From positions 1 to 17,692 of the forward strand of contig JBNAWB010000059.1 in assembly GCA_049699975.1 (NCBI GenBank): a DNA stretch of 17,692 bases, read 5' to 3'. Source of the DNA: CAZAGD01 sp049699975. Its GTDB lineage: Bacteria > Desulfobacterota > SM23-61. Positions 1 through 8,959 of the stretch are shown in pieces. Under the pieces are notes generated by a model that was not told where the DNA came from, searched no databases, and was given only the letters and a program-made list of their open reading frames with translations. How positions within the stretch are numbered: position 1 is the stretch's first letter; each line of letters opens with the position of its first letter. Both the position numbers and the translations under genes were made by a program.

Positions 1-104
1 AGGGTTTTTAGGGGAAAAAATTGGGTTGATCGAGATAGGATGGATTCAGTAGTTAGCGAAAAACATTACACTTTGAATTCTTGAATTGGCTAAAGGAGGA
101 GGTT

Positions 105-1055
105 ATGAAAAAAAGTTTCATAGTTTTTTGCTTAAGTGTCGCTTTTTTAATTTTCGCCCAAGGCGCCATCGCCCAGAAAATTGACCTCAAGATGATGACT
201 GGCCCTATGGGGGGTTCCTGGTATCCCTTAGGAGGTGCCATAGCTGACGCTGTTCAAAAAGAAATGCCCGGAGTCACTATTGCCGTTGCTCCTGGTGGTG
301 GAGTTGCCAATGTAGAGGCTATAGAATTTGGCAAGTGCGATATTGCTTTTTCCAATTCCAGTTCAGGGGTAGATGCCATTTACGGGAGGCCACCCTTTAA
401 GCAAAAAATACAGAGCATGCGGCAACTGGCCAATTTATACCCCCAGTATTTTCAAATGGTAGTCTTAGAAGATTCAGGAATTAAATCAGTTGCGGATCTG
501 AAGGGGAAGCGAATTTCTCCCGGGCCTAAAGGAAATACCGGAGAATTCGCAGCTCAGCAAGTGTTACAAGTTTATGGGCTTTCTTATAAAGATATGTCCA
601 AGGTTCATCATGTGGGATATAATGATACTGTGGCTCTAATGAAAGATGGTCATTGCGATGCCTGGCTGCTGACCACAACCATTCCTGCCTCTTCTATTAT
701 AGACTTAGCCTCGGCGCGTAAAATCCGGCTGTTGCCTCTTCCCGAAGATAAAATACAGGCTATGCAAAAACTTAATGCGGGGTATATAAGAAGGACAGTT
801 CCCAAAGGCACATACCCCGGCGTGGATTACGATGTCCCTGGGATCGGTTGGTTTACGCATTTAGTAGTGAGCGCTAAGCTGCCTGACGATTTAGTTTATA
901 ATATTACAAAAATTCTGGTAAAAAATTTAGACCGTTTTGGTCAAGTGGTAAAAGACATGAAGGGGGTTACGGCTAAAGATTTAGCTATGGATATTGGCAT
1001 TCCCTTCCACCCCGGCGCCTTGAAGTATTATAAAGAAGTGGGAGCAATTAAATAG
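105..1055 (+). CDS. TAXI family TRAP transporter solute-binding protein
   Basis: Periplasmic substrate-binding protein of a tripartite ATP-independent (TRAP) transporter, TAXI subfamily, which captures an organic solute and delivers it to the membrane permease. The 316-residue product starts with a lysine-rich n-region and a hydrophobic core, with likely cleavage after the AIA at about residue 23. The TAXI-type motif TGPMGGSWYPLGGAIAD follows at residues 32-48. I chose the ATG at 105 because AAAGGAGGAGG (92-102) sits directly before it; an in-frame TTG at 81 lies upstream of that site and would spoil the signal peptide. It is followed by a strong terminator and then by its permease gene, so the binding protein may be made in excess over the permease. 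TAXI proteins are known to bind amino acids, dicarboxylates and related acids; the ligand here is unknown. Confidence 0.93.
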   Translation: MKKSFIVFCLSVAFLIFAQGAIAQKIDLKMMTGPMGGSWYPLGGAIADAVQKEMPGVTIAVAPGGGVANVEAIEFGKCDIAFSNSSSGVDAIYGRPPFKQKIQSMRQLANLYPQYFQMVVLEDSGIKSVADLKGKRISPGPKGNTGEFAAQQVLQVYGLSYKDMSKVHHVGYNDTVALMKDGHCDAWLLTTTIPASSIIDLASARKIRLLPLPEDKIQAMQKLNAGYIRRTVPKGTYPGVDYDVPGIGWFTHLVVSAKLPDDLVYNITKILVKNLDRFGQVVKDMKGVTAKDLAMDIGIPFHPGALKYYKEVGAIK

Positions 1056-1072
1056 CCATATAAATTTCTTTT

Positions 1073-1105
1073 TTCCCCGGGAAATTTTTCCCGGGGAATT
1101 TTTTT
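1073..1105 (+). terminator. Intrinsic terminator after the binding-protein gene
   Basis: A 10-bp GC-rich perfect stem (CCCCGGGAAA at 1075-1084 pairing with TTTCCCGGGG at 1087-1096), extendable by two A/T pairs, is followed by seven T residues (1099-1105). It lies 17 bases after the stop codon of the TAXI gene and before the permease gene. It could reduce but need not abolish read-through, a common way to express the binding protein more than the permease. Confidence 0.88.
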
Positions 1106-1139
1106 GTTAGATTTGTTAATTTTTGCGGACTTTTCCTAA

Positions 1140-1179
1140 TAGCGCTCCCTCTCGCTAACGCGCTAAATAGATTCGCTAA
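1140..1179. repeat. Short CGCTAA direct repeats with an inverted repeat
   Basis: Between the terminator and the permease start, CGCTAA occurs three times (1153-1158, 1161-1166, 1174-1179). TAGCGC (1140-1145) is the inverted partner of GCGCTA (1160-1165). This could be a regulator site or an RNA hairpin; no known operator was recognised. Confidence 0.35.
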
Positions 1180-1232
1180 AAGACCATGGATCAAAGACAT
1201 CCGAATTAATTTGGGATTGCAGAGGAAATTAC

Positions 1233-3086
1233 ATGGAGCCTAAAGCTCATGGATTTGTCGCTAAAATAACCGCCATTATAGCTATAGGAATGTCCAGCTA
1301 TCATCTTTTTACAGGTTCCTTTGGAGCTCCAGAAGCCCTTTTACATCGGGCAATCCATCTGCTCTTCACTTTGGTATTAGTGTTTCTTATTAACCCAATT
1401 AGTAAGCAGGAACGAAAATGGGGGCTGGATATTATTTTTATCTCTCTTTCTATAGTCAGCATATTCTATCTCTTTTGGAACTATGAATATTTCATTACCC
1501 GTTACCCTTATGTTCATCCTTTAAGTAAATCTGATCTAATATTAGGTATTATTATTACTTTAGTACTTTTAGAAGCCGCCCGCCGCAGCATTGGTTTGGC
1601 CATGCCTATTACCGCTATTGTTTTTATTATTTATGCCTACTTAGGACCGCATATGCCCGGCCTTCTCCGTCATGCTGGCCAGAATACCGAGACTATAGTT
1701 GATCAATTATATATGACCACCGAAGGAATTTTCGGTATCCCCTTAGGCGTTTCCGCTACTTATGTCATTCTTTTTGTTATTTTTGGAGCTTTCTTAGAAA
1801 GATCGGGTACAGGACAATTCTTCATGGAATTAGCCGCTTCCACTACGGGGAAAAGCCGCGGAGGACCAGGAAAAATCGCCGTGGTATCAAGCAGCTTATT
1901 CGGGACTATCTCGGGAAGCGCTGTGGCTAATGTTATGGTCACAGGGCAATTCACGATCCCGATGATGAAAAAAACGGGGTTTCAGCCCCACTTTGCCGGG
2001 GCGGTAGAAGCTACGGCATCCACTGGGGGGCAGATCATGCCGCCTGTAATGGGCGCAGCCGCTTTTGTCATGGCTGAATTTACCGGACTCCCTTATATTA
2101 CCGTATGCAAGCACGCTCTTATTCCGGCCATCCTTTACTATTTGTCTTGTTTTATGGCTATTCATTTTGAAGCCCTGCGCACTAATTTAAGAGGAATGCT
2201 GGAAGAGGCCCCCAGTTTGGCAGCAGTACTCTTAGGGAAAGGGCATCTTCTCTTTCCGGTTGCTGTAATTATTTATATGATGTTCGCCGGCTACACCCCT
2301 ATGTACGCCTGTATCTTTGCCATTATTTCTGTAGTTATCCTGGCCAATTTAAAGAAAGCCTCGCGTATGGGCGGGATTAAAATTTTACAAGCCCTGGAGG
2401 AAGGGGCTAAAGGTACAGTAAGCGTAGCTGTAGCTTGTGCCTGTGCCGGAATAATTATTGGAGTTATTAACCTCACTGGTTTAGGATTGAAGTTTACTAG
2501 TTTTGTCCTTCTTTTGGCTGGTGAATCCTTGGCCTTGGCTTTGGTTTTTACTATGATCGCCGGCATTATTTTAGGAATGGGCCTACCAACTACAGCAGCT
2601 TATATTGTGATGGCTGCTTTACTCGTTCCTGCTTTGGTCAAACTGGGAATTCCCACCATTGCGGCCCACATGTTTGCCTTTTATTATGCCATTATTTCTG
2701 CTATTACACCTCCGGTCGCCTTGGCCGTATATGCTGGAGCCGGTCTGGCGGGCTCAAATATGTGGAAAACTGGATTTGCCGCTGTGCGCATCGGTGCGCC
2801 AGGATTTATTATTCCTTTCATGTTTGCTTACGAGCCCTCCCTTCTTTTCCTTGGTTCTCCCTGGTCAGTCTTTACCTCTTTTATCACTGCTTCCATCGGA
2901 GTTATCATTCTGGCCGCAGGGATGATGGGCTGGCTTTTGCGAGAGACAAATTTGTTAGAGAGATTTTTATTAATTGCCGCAGCAATTGCGCTCATCAAAC
3001 CCGGATTTTATACAGATTTTATCGGCCTTATTCTTTTAGGCTTAGTAATTTTTATGCAAATGATGCGTAAAAAAGCTTCAATCTGA
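1233..3086 (+). CDS. TRAP transporter permease, fused 4TM/12TM (DctQM-type)
   Basis: Membrane permease of the TAXI TRAP system, using an ion gradient to import the solute delivered by the upstream binding protein. The 617-residue product is almost entirely hydrophobic. The N-terminal ~130 residues look like the small four-helix (DctQ-like) part. The rest is the large DctM-type domain, including the signature GMGLPTTAAYIVMAALLVPA from about residue 449 and ITPPVALAVYAGAGLA further on. This length fits the fused permeases typical of TAXI systems. AGAGGAA (1221-1227) precedes the ATG. The next gene begins 26 bases after the stop codon, so permease and dehydratase are probably co-transcribed. Confidence 0.93.
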   Translation: MEPKAHGFVAKITAIIAIGMSSYHLFTGSFGAPEALLHRAIHLLFTLVLVFLINPISKQERKWGLDIIFISLSIVSIFYLFWNYEYFITRYPYVHPLSKSDLILGIIITLVLLEAARRSIGLAMPITAIVFIIYAYLGPHMPGLLRHAGQNTETIVDQLYMTTEGIFGIPLGVSATYVILFVIFGAFLERSGTGQFFMELAASTTGKSRGGPGKIAVVSSSLFGTISGSAVANVMVTGQFTIPMMKKTGFQPHFAGAVEATASTGGQIMPPVMGAAAFVMAEFTGLPYITVCKHALIPAILYYLSCFMAIHFEALRTNLRGMLEEAPSLAAVLLGKGHLLFPVAVIIYMMFAGYTPMYACIFAIISVVILANLKKASRMGGIKILQALEEGAKGTVSVAVACACAGIIIGVINLTGLGLKFTSFVLLLAGESLALALVFTMIAGIILGMGLPTTAAYIVMAALLVPALVKLGIPTIAAHMFAFYYAIISAITPPVALAVYAGAGLAGSNMWKTGFAAVRIGAPGFIIPFMFAYEPSLLFLGSPWSVFTSFITASIGVIILAAGMMGWLLRETNLLERFLLIAAAIALIKPGFYTDFIGLILLGLVIFMQMMRKKASI

Positions 3087-3112
3087 AATTCTAAAACGAA
3101 GGATAAAAGAAG

Positions 3113-4765
3113 ATGGAAAAGAGAAGCAATACCCTTATCCAGGGCGATGCCCGCGTAGCTAATCGGGCCCTTTTGCGGGCCCTCGGTTTAACTGATGCTG
3201 ACTTCGCCAAACCTTTTATCGGCGTCATTAATACCTGGAGCGAGATTAACCCCGGACATATCCACCTGCGCCAACTCGCGGAGGCCGTCAAACAAGGTAT
3301 TCGAGCTAAAGGCGGCGTTCCCTTTGAAATAAACACGATTGCCCTCTGCGATGGCCTTGCTCAAGGACATGAAGGCATGAGATACATCTTGCCCAGCCGC
3401 AATTTAATCGCTGATTCCATTGAACTGGCTGTACAAGCCAACCGCTTCGATGCTATTGTTTTATTGGCTTCTTGCGACAAGATCGTTCCCGCTTGCTGGC
3501 TGGCTATAGCTAGGCTGGATATACCGGCTATTATGGTAACTGGTGGACCAATGATGCCTGGTCGCTATCGAGGAGAAGATTTAGTCCTGCCCCAAGCGCG
3601 TGAGGCAGTAGGGCGTCTGCGGCGGGGAGAAATTACCGAAGAGGAATTTAAAGAAATAGAAGAAAGTATCTGCCCTGGCCCGGGTTCCTGTTCTATGATG
3701 GGCACGGCTAATTCCACTAGTTTTCTAACCGAAGTCATGGGCCTGTCTCTTCCCGGATGTGGAACAGCTCACGCCGTGAATGCCAAAAAGATACGTTTAG
3801 CCCGCGCCAGCGGCGAACAAATTATGCATTTATGGGAAAAAAATCTGCGGCCTTCCCAGATCTTGACGCTATCTGCGCTGCGCAACGCCATAACCGTGAG
3901 CATGGCCCTCGGCGGTTCTACCAATGTAGTTCTGCATCTTTTAGCTTTGGCCCATGAATTGAACATCCCTATTTCTCTGGAAACTTTCGATGAGATCAGC
4001 CGTCAAGTTCCTTTTATTTGTAATATCCGGCCAAGCGGTAAATATCCTATTTTAGCCTTAGAAGAAGCGGGGGGTGTGCCTGCTATTTTAAATGAAATTC
4101 GCCACCTCTTAGACCTATCAGTTTTGACTGTAACTGGCCAAACAATGGGTGAAAATATTGCCGGTGCCAAAAACAAAAATCCAGAGGTAATATGTTCTCC
4201 CCAAAATCCTTTACGGAAAGAAGGAGGAATTGCTATTCTGCGCGGTACTTTAGCCCCTGGTGGTGCGGTAGTCAAACAATCGGCAGTTGCCGAGAAAATG
4301 CTGGTGCACACTGGGCCCGCTCGCGTTTTTGAAAATGAAGAGTCGGCTCGCGAAGCTGTTTTGGCAGGGCAAATAAAGCAAGGAGAAGTGGTCGTCATCC
4401 GTTACGAAGGACCTAAAGGCGGGCCAGGCATGCGGGAAATGCTTAGTGTGACCGCTTCTATAGTTGGTATGGGTTTAGCCGATTCTGTAGCTTTAGTTAC
4501 CGATGGCCGCTTTTCAGGTTCTACCCGGGGTCCATGTATCGGCCATATTGTACCCGAGGCCCAAGACGGTGGTCCTATCGCCTTAATAAAAGATGGCGAT
4601 TTAATAGAGATCAACATCCCTCAGCGTCGGTTAGATCTCCTCGTCTCTGAGGCTGAGCTGAAAAAGCGGCGTCAAACATGGAGCGCTCCTCCTTTGAAAA
4701 TAAATAAAGGATATCTAAAAAGTTACGCCGAAAAGGTGAGCAGCGCGGACAAAGGGTGTATCTAA
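3113..4765 (+). CDS. IlvD/Edd-family dehydratase (dihydroxy-acid dehydratase-like)
   Basis: Iron-sulfur dehydratase that removes water from a 2,3-dihydroxy acid or sugar acid to give a 2-keto acid. The 550 residues match the family length. Visible family motifs are the NPGH of the IlvD type (46-49), CDG with the likely Mg ligand D80, SCDKIVP with C121, D122 and the carbamylated-lysine position K123, CPGPGSC with C193, and the C-terminal GRFSGSTRG with the active serine. Some positions differ from ordinary DHAD: the usual PGM after CDK is PAC here, the usual SCSGMFTANTM reads SCSMMGTANST, and LPGNG reads LPGCG. It may therefore be a paralogue with another substrate rather than the isoleucine/valine enzyme. 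AAGGAT (3099-3104) precedes the start. Its place after a TRAP permease and before glcD/glcF genes supports a catabolic role. Confidence 0.86.
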   Translation: MEKRSNTLIQGDARVANRALLRALGLTDADFAKPFIGVINTWSEINPGHIHLRQLAEAVKQGIRAKGGVPFEINTIALCDGLAQGHEGMRYILPSRNLIADSIELAVQANRFDAIVLLASCDKIVPACWLAIARLDIPAIMVTGGPMMPGRYRGEDLVLPQAREAVGRLRRGEITEEEFKEIEESICPGPGSCSMMGTANSTSFLTEVMGLSLPGCGTAHAVNAKKIRLARASGEQIMHLWEKNLRPSQILTLSALRNAITVSMALGGSTNVVLHLLALAHELNIPISLETFDEISRQVPFICNIRPSGKYPILALEEAGGVPAILNEIRHLLDLSVLTVTGQTMGENIAGAKNKNPEVICSPQNPLRKEGGIAILRGTLAPGGAVVKQSAVAEKMLVHTGPARVFENEESAREAVLAGQIKQGEVVVIRYEGPKGGPGMREMLSVTASIVGMGLADSVALVTDGRFSGSTRGPCIGHIVPEAQDGGPIALIKDGDLIEINIPQRRLDLLVSEAELKKRRQTWSAPPLKINKGYLKSYAEKVSSADKGCI

Positions 4766-4931
4766 ATTTTTTTCTCACCTTAAATATCAAAAGAACTTAT
4801 CTCGTGGTCTTCGCCTTAGATAATCGCCTCGTCCAGAAATAATCAATTTTCAATGCGCTTTGCTTAAAAATTATTTAAAAGGTGGGCAAGTACTGTTACA
4901 ATAAAATAGTGATCGAAGGATGATCATCATC

Positions 4932-4958
4932 ATGGCTAAAAGGAGAAAGAGAAGGTAA
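4932..4958 (+). other. Possible 8-codon basic leader ORF (MAKRRKRR)
   Basis: An ATG at 4932 preceded by GAAGGA (4915-4920) opens an 8-codon frame with five arginine and two lysine codons, using AGG and AGA repeatedly, and ends at TAA (4956-4958). The glcD-like gene starts 10 bases later. It could be a leader peptide coupled to the next gene, or chance, since purine-rich codons also look like Shine-Dalgarno sequence. Nothing else supports translation. Confidence 0.2.
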
Positions 4959-4968
4959 AAAAATATTT

Positions 4969-6372
4969 ATGATCGAAAAAAGTAATATTACTCGCTTACG
5001 GCAAATTCTTGGCCAAGAAAATGTATTTGATGATTATGAAACAAGAGTCTGTTATTCCTACGACGCCACCAACATCAAATATCTTCCCGATGTGGTTGTT
5101 TTTCCTAAAACTCCTCAGCAGATATCGGAAATACTCAAACTTGCTAATTCTGCCCGTTTCCCGGTAATTCCCCGCGGTGCCGGCACCGGTTTTACAGGTG
5201 GAACTTTGCCGGTGGAAGGAGGAGTGGTTTTAGTTCTTACGAAAATGAATAAAATTCTACAAATCGATCCAGCTAATCTACTGGCTATCGTGGAGCCAGG
5301 AGTGATTACTTACGACCTGCAAAAAGAAGTAGAAAAAATCGGTCTTTTTTACCCACCCGACCCGGCTAGCTTAAAGAGTTCGACTATTGGCGGCAACGTG
5401 GCCGAATGTGCCGGTGGCCCCCGGGCCGTAAAATACGGGACGACCAAAGATTATGTCTTGGGCTTGGAAGTAGTCCTGCCCACTGGAGAAATAATTTCTA
5501 CAGGAGTGCAGACCGTAAAAAGTGTCGTCGGCTATGACCTTACTAAACTCTTAGTTGGTTCCGAAGGAACTCTGGGCGTTATCACCAAAATAATTCTGCG
5601 CTTAATACCGTTGCCCAAAGCTAAGCGCACCATGTTGGCTATCTTTCCGACCATCGAGTCGGCCGCTAACGCCGTCTCGCAAACCATCAGTTCCAAAATA
5701 GTCCCGACAACTCTCGAATTCATGGATAATGCCTGTATCCGCTGTGTGGAAGATTATTTACACATGGGCTTACCTACCGAAGCAGGAGCTTTATTAATTA
5801 TTGAGGTCGATGGGGCTCCCGAAGCTTTAATCGGCGAAATTGAAGAAATTAAAAGAATCTGTCAACTAAATAAAGCATTAGAGATTAAAGTGGCTAATGA
5901 TAACCAAGAGGCGGAGGAGCTTTGGAAGGCCAGAAGAGCAGTATCCGCGGCCGTCGTCAAGCTTAACCCAACAAAAATCAACGAAGATATCACCGTACCC
6001 CGCTCTCGTGTACCGGATATACTGCGGCGGGTAGAAGAAATCGCCCAAAAATATAATTTGATTATCGTTAACTTTGGCCATGCGGGGGATGGCAACATTC
6101 ACGTTAATGTGTTGATCGACCGCAAAAAGCCTGGCGAAGAAGAACGAGCTCATGAGGCCGTCAAAGAGATCTTCGCTGCTACTTTAGAATTGGGAGGAAC
6201 CATTTCTGGAGAACATGGCATCGGCATAACCAAGGCCCCTTTTATCGCTATGGAGCTTGGCGATATGGGCTTAGAAATTATGAAAAGAATAAAAAAAGTC
6301 TTCGATCCCCATAACATTTTGAACCCCGGGAAGATTTTTCCAGAAAAATGGAATTTCACCGGTCAAGGATAA
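4969..6372 (+). CDS. glcD: FAD-linked oxidase, GlcD/D-lactate dehydrogenase family
   Basis: Flavoprotein oxidising a 2-hydroxy acid such as glycolate or D-lactate to the 2-keto acid, with electrons passed to a partner Fe-S protein. The 467 residues have the PCMH-type FAD-binding domain first, with PRGAGTGFTGG at 68-78 and SSTIGGNVAECAGG near 137-150. The FAD-oxidase C-terminal domain follows, with FGHAGDGNIHVN near 369-380 and ISGEHGIGITK near 411-421. Length and motifs fit the GlcD subunit. No GlcE gene is present. The GlcF-like gene follows after 36 bases, so the two probably form a complex. The start has only a distant GAAGG (4951-4955). The symbol reflects family; the true substrate is not known. 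Confidence 0.88.
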   Translation: MIEKSNITRLRQILGQENVFDDYETRVCYSYDATNIKYLPDVVVFPKTPQQISEILKLANSARFPVIPRGAGTGFTGGTLPVEGGVVLVLTKMNKILQIDPANLLAIVEPGVITYDLQKEVEKIGLFYPPDPASLKSSTIGGNVAECAGGPRAVKYGTTKDYVLGLEVVLPTGEIISTGVQTVKSVVGYDLTKLLVGSEGTLGVITKIILRLIPLPKAKRTMLAIFPTIESAANAVSQTISSKIVPTTLEFMDNACIRCVEDYLHMGLPTEAGALLIIEVDGAPEALIGEIEEIKRICQLNKALEIKVANDNQEAEELWKARRAVSAAVVKLNPTKINEDITVPRSRVPDILRRVEEIAQKYNLIIVNFGHAGDGNIHVNVLIDRKKPGEEERAHEAVKEIFAATLELGGTISGEHGIGITKAPFIAMELGDMGLEIMKRIKKVFDPHNILNPGKIFPEKWNFTGQG

Positions 6373-6408
6373 GGTAAAGAGATTTTTGGCAGATGATGAG
6401 GATGAGCT

Positions 6409-7683
6409 ATGAATTCATTAACCGACTTAAAAGAAAAGGCCGGGCGCTGCGTTAAATGCGGCAACTGTTTAGCCCAATGCCCGGTTTATGCAGAAACTTT
6501 AGAGGAACCATTAAGTTCTCGGGGCAAGATGGCTTTAATCGAATCGTTGCCCCAGCAAAACTTAAATCTTAGCGAGCGCTTCAGCAAAATTCTTTCTCAA
6601 TGTTTACTTTGCGGCACCTGTACGGAAAACTGTCCTAATGGTGTAAGCGGAGATGAAATCATCCGCGAGGCCCGCGCTTTATTGGTGAAAGAAAAAGGAC
6701 TTTCCTTACCTAAAAAGGCCATCTTTAAATATCTGCTCCATAGTGATTATTTAATGCCCTGGCTTATAAAGGGAGGAGCTGCTCTGCAAAATATTTTTTT
6801 GAAAAGAATTCCCGAGGAAAGCGGCTTACACCTGCGCTTCCCTGTCCCTTTCATTGACCAACGGCGCTTTGTCCCCCCTTTAGCTCCTGACCCCTTTTTG
6901 GATATTTATTCAGGATGGATCCGCGCCGAAAATGAGGTAATGCGGGTCGGCCTTTTTGTAGGCTGCGTAAGTAATTACCTTTTCCCGGAAATTAGCCGCT
7001 CGGCATTGGAATCAATGCTGCGCCAGGGTATTTCCGTCTTTATTCCCCAAGATCAAAAATGTTGTGGCCTGCCAGCTTTGGGCTCTGGGGATGAAGAAAC
7101 GCCTTTGGCCCTGGCCCTAAAAAATTTTGCCGCCTTCGCCGCAGAAGATCTGCAGCAAATTATCGTCCCTTGCGCCTCTTGCGCGGCCATGCTCAAGCTG
7201 GATTACCCTACCCTCTTTGCCGCAGATGATCCGCGTAAAGAAAAAATCGTGGCTTTTTCAAAAAAAGTTAAAGATTTATCCACCTTTTTGGCCCAAATGA
7301 CCGATGGTAAGCCATTTGGGCAAAGTGCAAAGAAGAAGATTCTGCGCGTCACATATCATGATCCTTGCCACCTGCGCCGCAAATTGGGCGTTTTCCGCGA
7401 ACCCCGCCAGCTTTTAAAGAATCTGCCGGGTGTGGAATACCTGGAAATGCCTGATGCCAACCGCTGCTGCGGCCAAGGCGGAAGTTTTAATATCGCCAAC
7501 TATGATCTATCTCTTAAAATTGCTGAACGCAAGATCAAGGCCATAGCCGAGACTAAGGCCGATGTGGTGACTACGGCTTGCAGTGGATGTTTGCTGCAAA
7601 TAATGGATGGCCTGCACCAGGCGGGGCTAAAGAAAGAAGTGCGCCATTTAGCTGAAATGATCAATCAGGCAACTCTTCTTTAA
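6409..7683 (+). CDS. glcF: Fe-S oxidoreductase, GlcF-like (two 4Fe-4S motifs, two CCG domains)
   Basis: Electron-transfer subunit that accepts electrons from the GlcD-like flavoprotein and passes them toward the quinone pool or another carrier. The 424 residues begin with two ferredoxin motifs: C14-x2-C17-x2-C20-x3-C24 and C65-x2-C68-x2-C71-x3-C75. Two cysteine-rich CCG domains follow. The first has CCGLPALGSG near residue 217 and PCASC near 252; the second has HDPCHLRRK near 317, CCGQGGSF near 352 and ACSGC near 380. This is the full GlcF/heterodisulfide-reductase-like layout. TGAGGAT (6398-6403) precedes the ATG. The same domains occur in lactate and glycerol-3-phosphate oxidation complexes, so the name is by family and position. 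Confidence 0.88.
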   Translation: MNSLTDLKEKAGRCVKCGNCLAQCPVYAETLEEPLSSRGKMALIESLPQQNLNLSERFSKILSQCLLCGTCTENCPNGVSGDEIIREARALLVKEKGLSLPKKAIFKYLLHSDYLMPWLIKGGAALQNIFLKRIPEESGLHLRFPVPFIDQRRFVPPLAPDPFLDIYSGWIRAENEVMRVGLFVGCVSNYLFPEISRSALESMLRQGISVFIPQDQKCCGLPALGSGDEETPLALALKNFAAFAAEDLQQIIVPCASCAAMLKLDYPTLFAADDPRKEKIVAFSKKVKDLSTFLAQMTDGKPFGQSAKKKILRVTYHDPCHLRRKLGVFREPRQLLKNLPGVEYLEMPDANRCCGQGGSFNIANYDLSLKIAERKIKAIAETKADVVTTACSGCLLQIMDGLHQAGLKKEVRHLAEMINQATLL

Positions 7684-7755
7684 ATATCAATTCTCAAAAA
7701 TTGGTCTACGCCTTATCTTTCCAACTCATAGATTATAATAAAGGAGGAAAATAGA

Positions 7756-8892
7756 ATGTATTTGTTAAATGAGGATCAGAAATTGTTTGTTGATCAAGTA
7801 AGAAGAATGGTCAATGAAAAGGTAATGCCCCGGGCGGCGGCTATTGATAAAAATGGAGAATTTCCCTGGGACTTAAAAAAAATATTCCAAGATATGGGGC
7901 TTTTGGGTTTAAGCGTCCCTGAAGAATACGGCGGCTATTTTAAGGGCCATATCTTTCTCTGTTTAGCCGTGGAGGAAATTGCCCGAGCTTGCGTAAGCTC
8001 TTCCTTAATCGTCCAAGTTCAATCCCTCGGTTGGGAACCAATCCTTATCGGCGGCTCCGAAGAACAAAAAAAGAAATATGGACCTTTTATTGCTTCTGGA
8101 GAAAAAATGATCGCCTTTGGGCTTACCGAACCGAGTGCTGGTTCTGATGCTGCGGCCATGAAAACGCGCGCCATCAAAAAAGGAAACAAGTATATTATCA
8201 ACGGCTCCAAATGCTTTATTAGTAATGGCCCTGTGGCTGACCTGATCAGTTTATTCGCCATGACTGATCCCACTCAAGGTGTTAAAGGCATCAGCGCCTT
8301 CATTGTGGAGAAAGAATTTAAGGGCTTTTCTGTGGCCAAATGGGAATCAAAAATGGGTATCAAGGGATCACCCACGGGCGAGTTAGTCTTCGAGGAATTA
8401 GAAGTGCCGGCCGAAAATCTAATTGGCGAAGAAGGCAAAGGATTCATTTATGCCATGCAGACTTTAGACACATCCCGCCCGGTCATTGCTGCCCAGGCTG
8501 TCGGTCTTGCTCAAGGGGCATTAGATCAAGCCATAAAATATGCTAAGGAAAGAGTGCAATTTGGCCGACCCATTGCTTCTTTCCAGGGCATCAGTTGGAT
8601 GCTGGCCGATATGGCCGTGCAGATAGAAGCCGCCCGCGCTATCACTTACCAAGCAGCGGACATGGTGGATACTAAAGACCCCCGAAAAACGTACATGTCT
8701 GCCTGTTGTAAAATGTTCGCCTCCGACGTAGCTATGCGGGTAACTACCGATGCTCTGCAAATTGCTGGTGGATATGGATATATGACCGACTTTCCCTTTG
8801 AAAGAATGATGCGTGATGCTAAGATTACCCAGATTTATGAAGGGACGAATCAAATAATGAAATTGATTATTTCTCGCGAATTATTAAAATAG
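7756..8892 (+). CDS. Acyl-CoA dehydrogenase
   Basis: FAD enzyme making the alpha,beta double bond in an acyl-CoA, with electrons passed to electron-transfer flavoprotein. The 378-residue length is typical of short/medium-chain members. It shows the flavin-site motif FGLTEPSAGSDAAAMKT around residues 120-136. The C-terminal signature GGYGYMTDFPFERMMRDAK is followed by IYEGTNQI, where E362 is the catalytic base in the position used by short- and medium-chain enzymes. A very strong AAGGAGG (7741-7747) precedes the start. It ends the + strand block, 72 bases after glcF, and no ETF genes are in the window. Chain length and branching preference cannot be read; short or branched substrates are plausible given the neighbouring acid metabolism. 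Confidence 0.92.
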   Translation: MYLLNEDQKLFVDQVRRMVNEKVMPRAAAIDKNGEFPWDLKKIFQDMGLLGLSVPEEYGGYFKGHIFLCLAVEEIARACVSSSLIVQVQSLGWEPILIGGSEEQKKKYGPFIASGEKMIAFGLTEPSAGSDAAAMKTRAIKKGNKYIINGSKCFISNGPVADLISLFAMTDPTQGVKGISAFIVEKEFKGFSVAKWESKMGIKGSPTGELVFEELEVPAENLIGEEGKGFIYAMQTLDTSRPVIAAQAVGLAQGALDQAIKYAKERVQFGRPIASFQGISWMLADMAVQIEAARAITYQAADMVDTKDPRKTYMSACCKMFASDVAMRVTTDALQIAGGYGYMTDFPFERMMRDAKITQIYEGTNQIMKLIISRELLK

Positions 8893-8959
8893 GTTCTTCA
8901 ACTTCTCCTTGATTTGAAATAGCTTCCCTGAGCAACGGCTAAAGTCCGAAAAATTTTCA

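Noticed and set aside
7734..7739. Perfect TATAAT before the acyl-CoA dehydrogenase gene
   Set aside because: Transcription would start inside the Shine-Dalgarno sequence at 7741-7747 and no -35 element is seen 16-18 bases upstream; treated as chance in AT-rich DNA.
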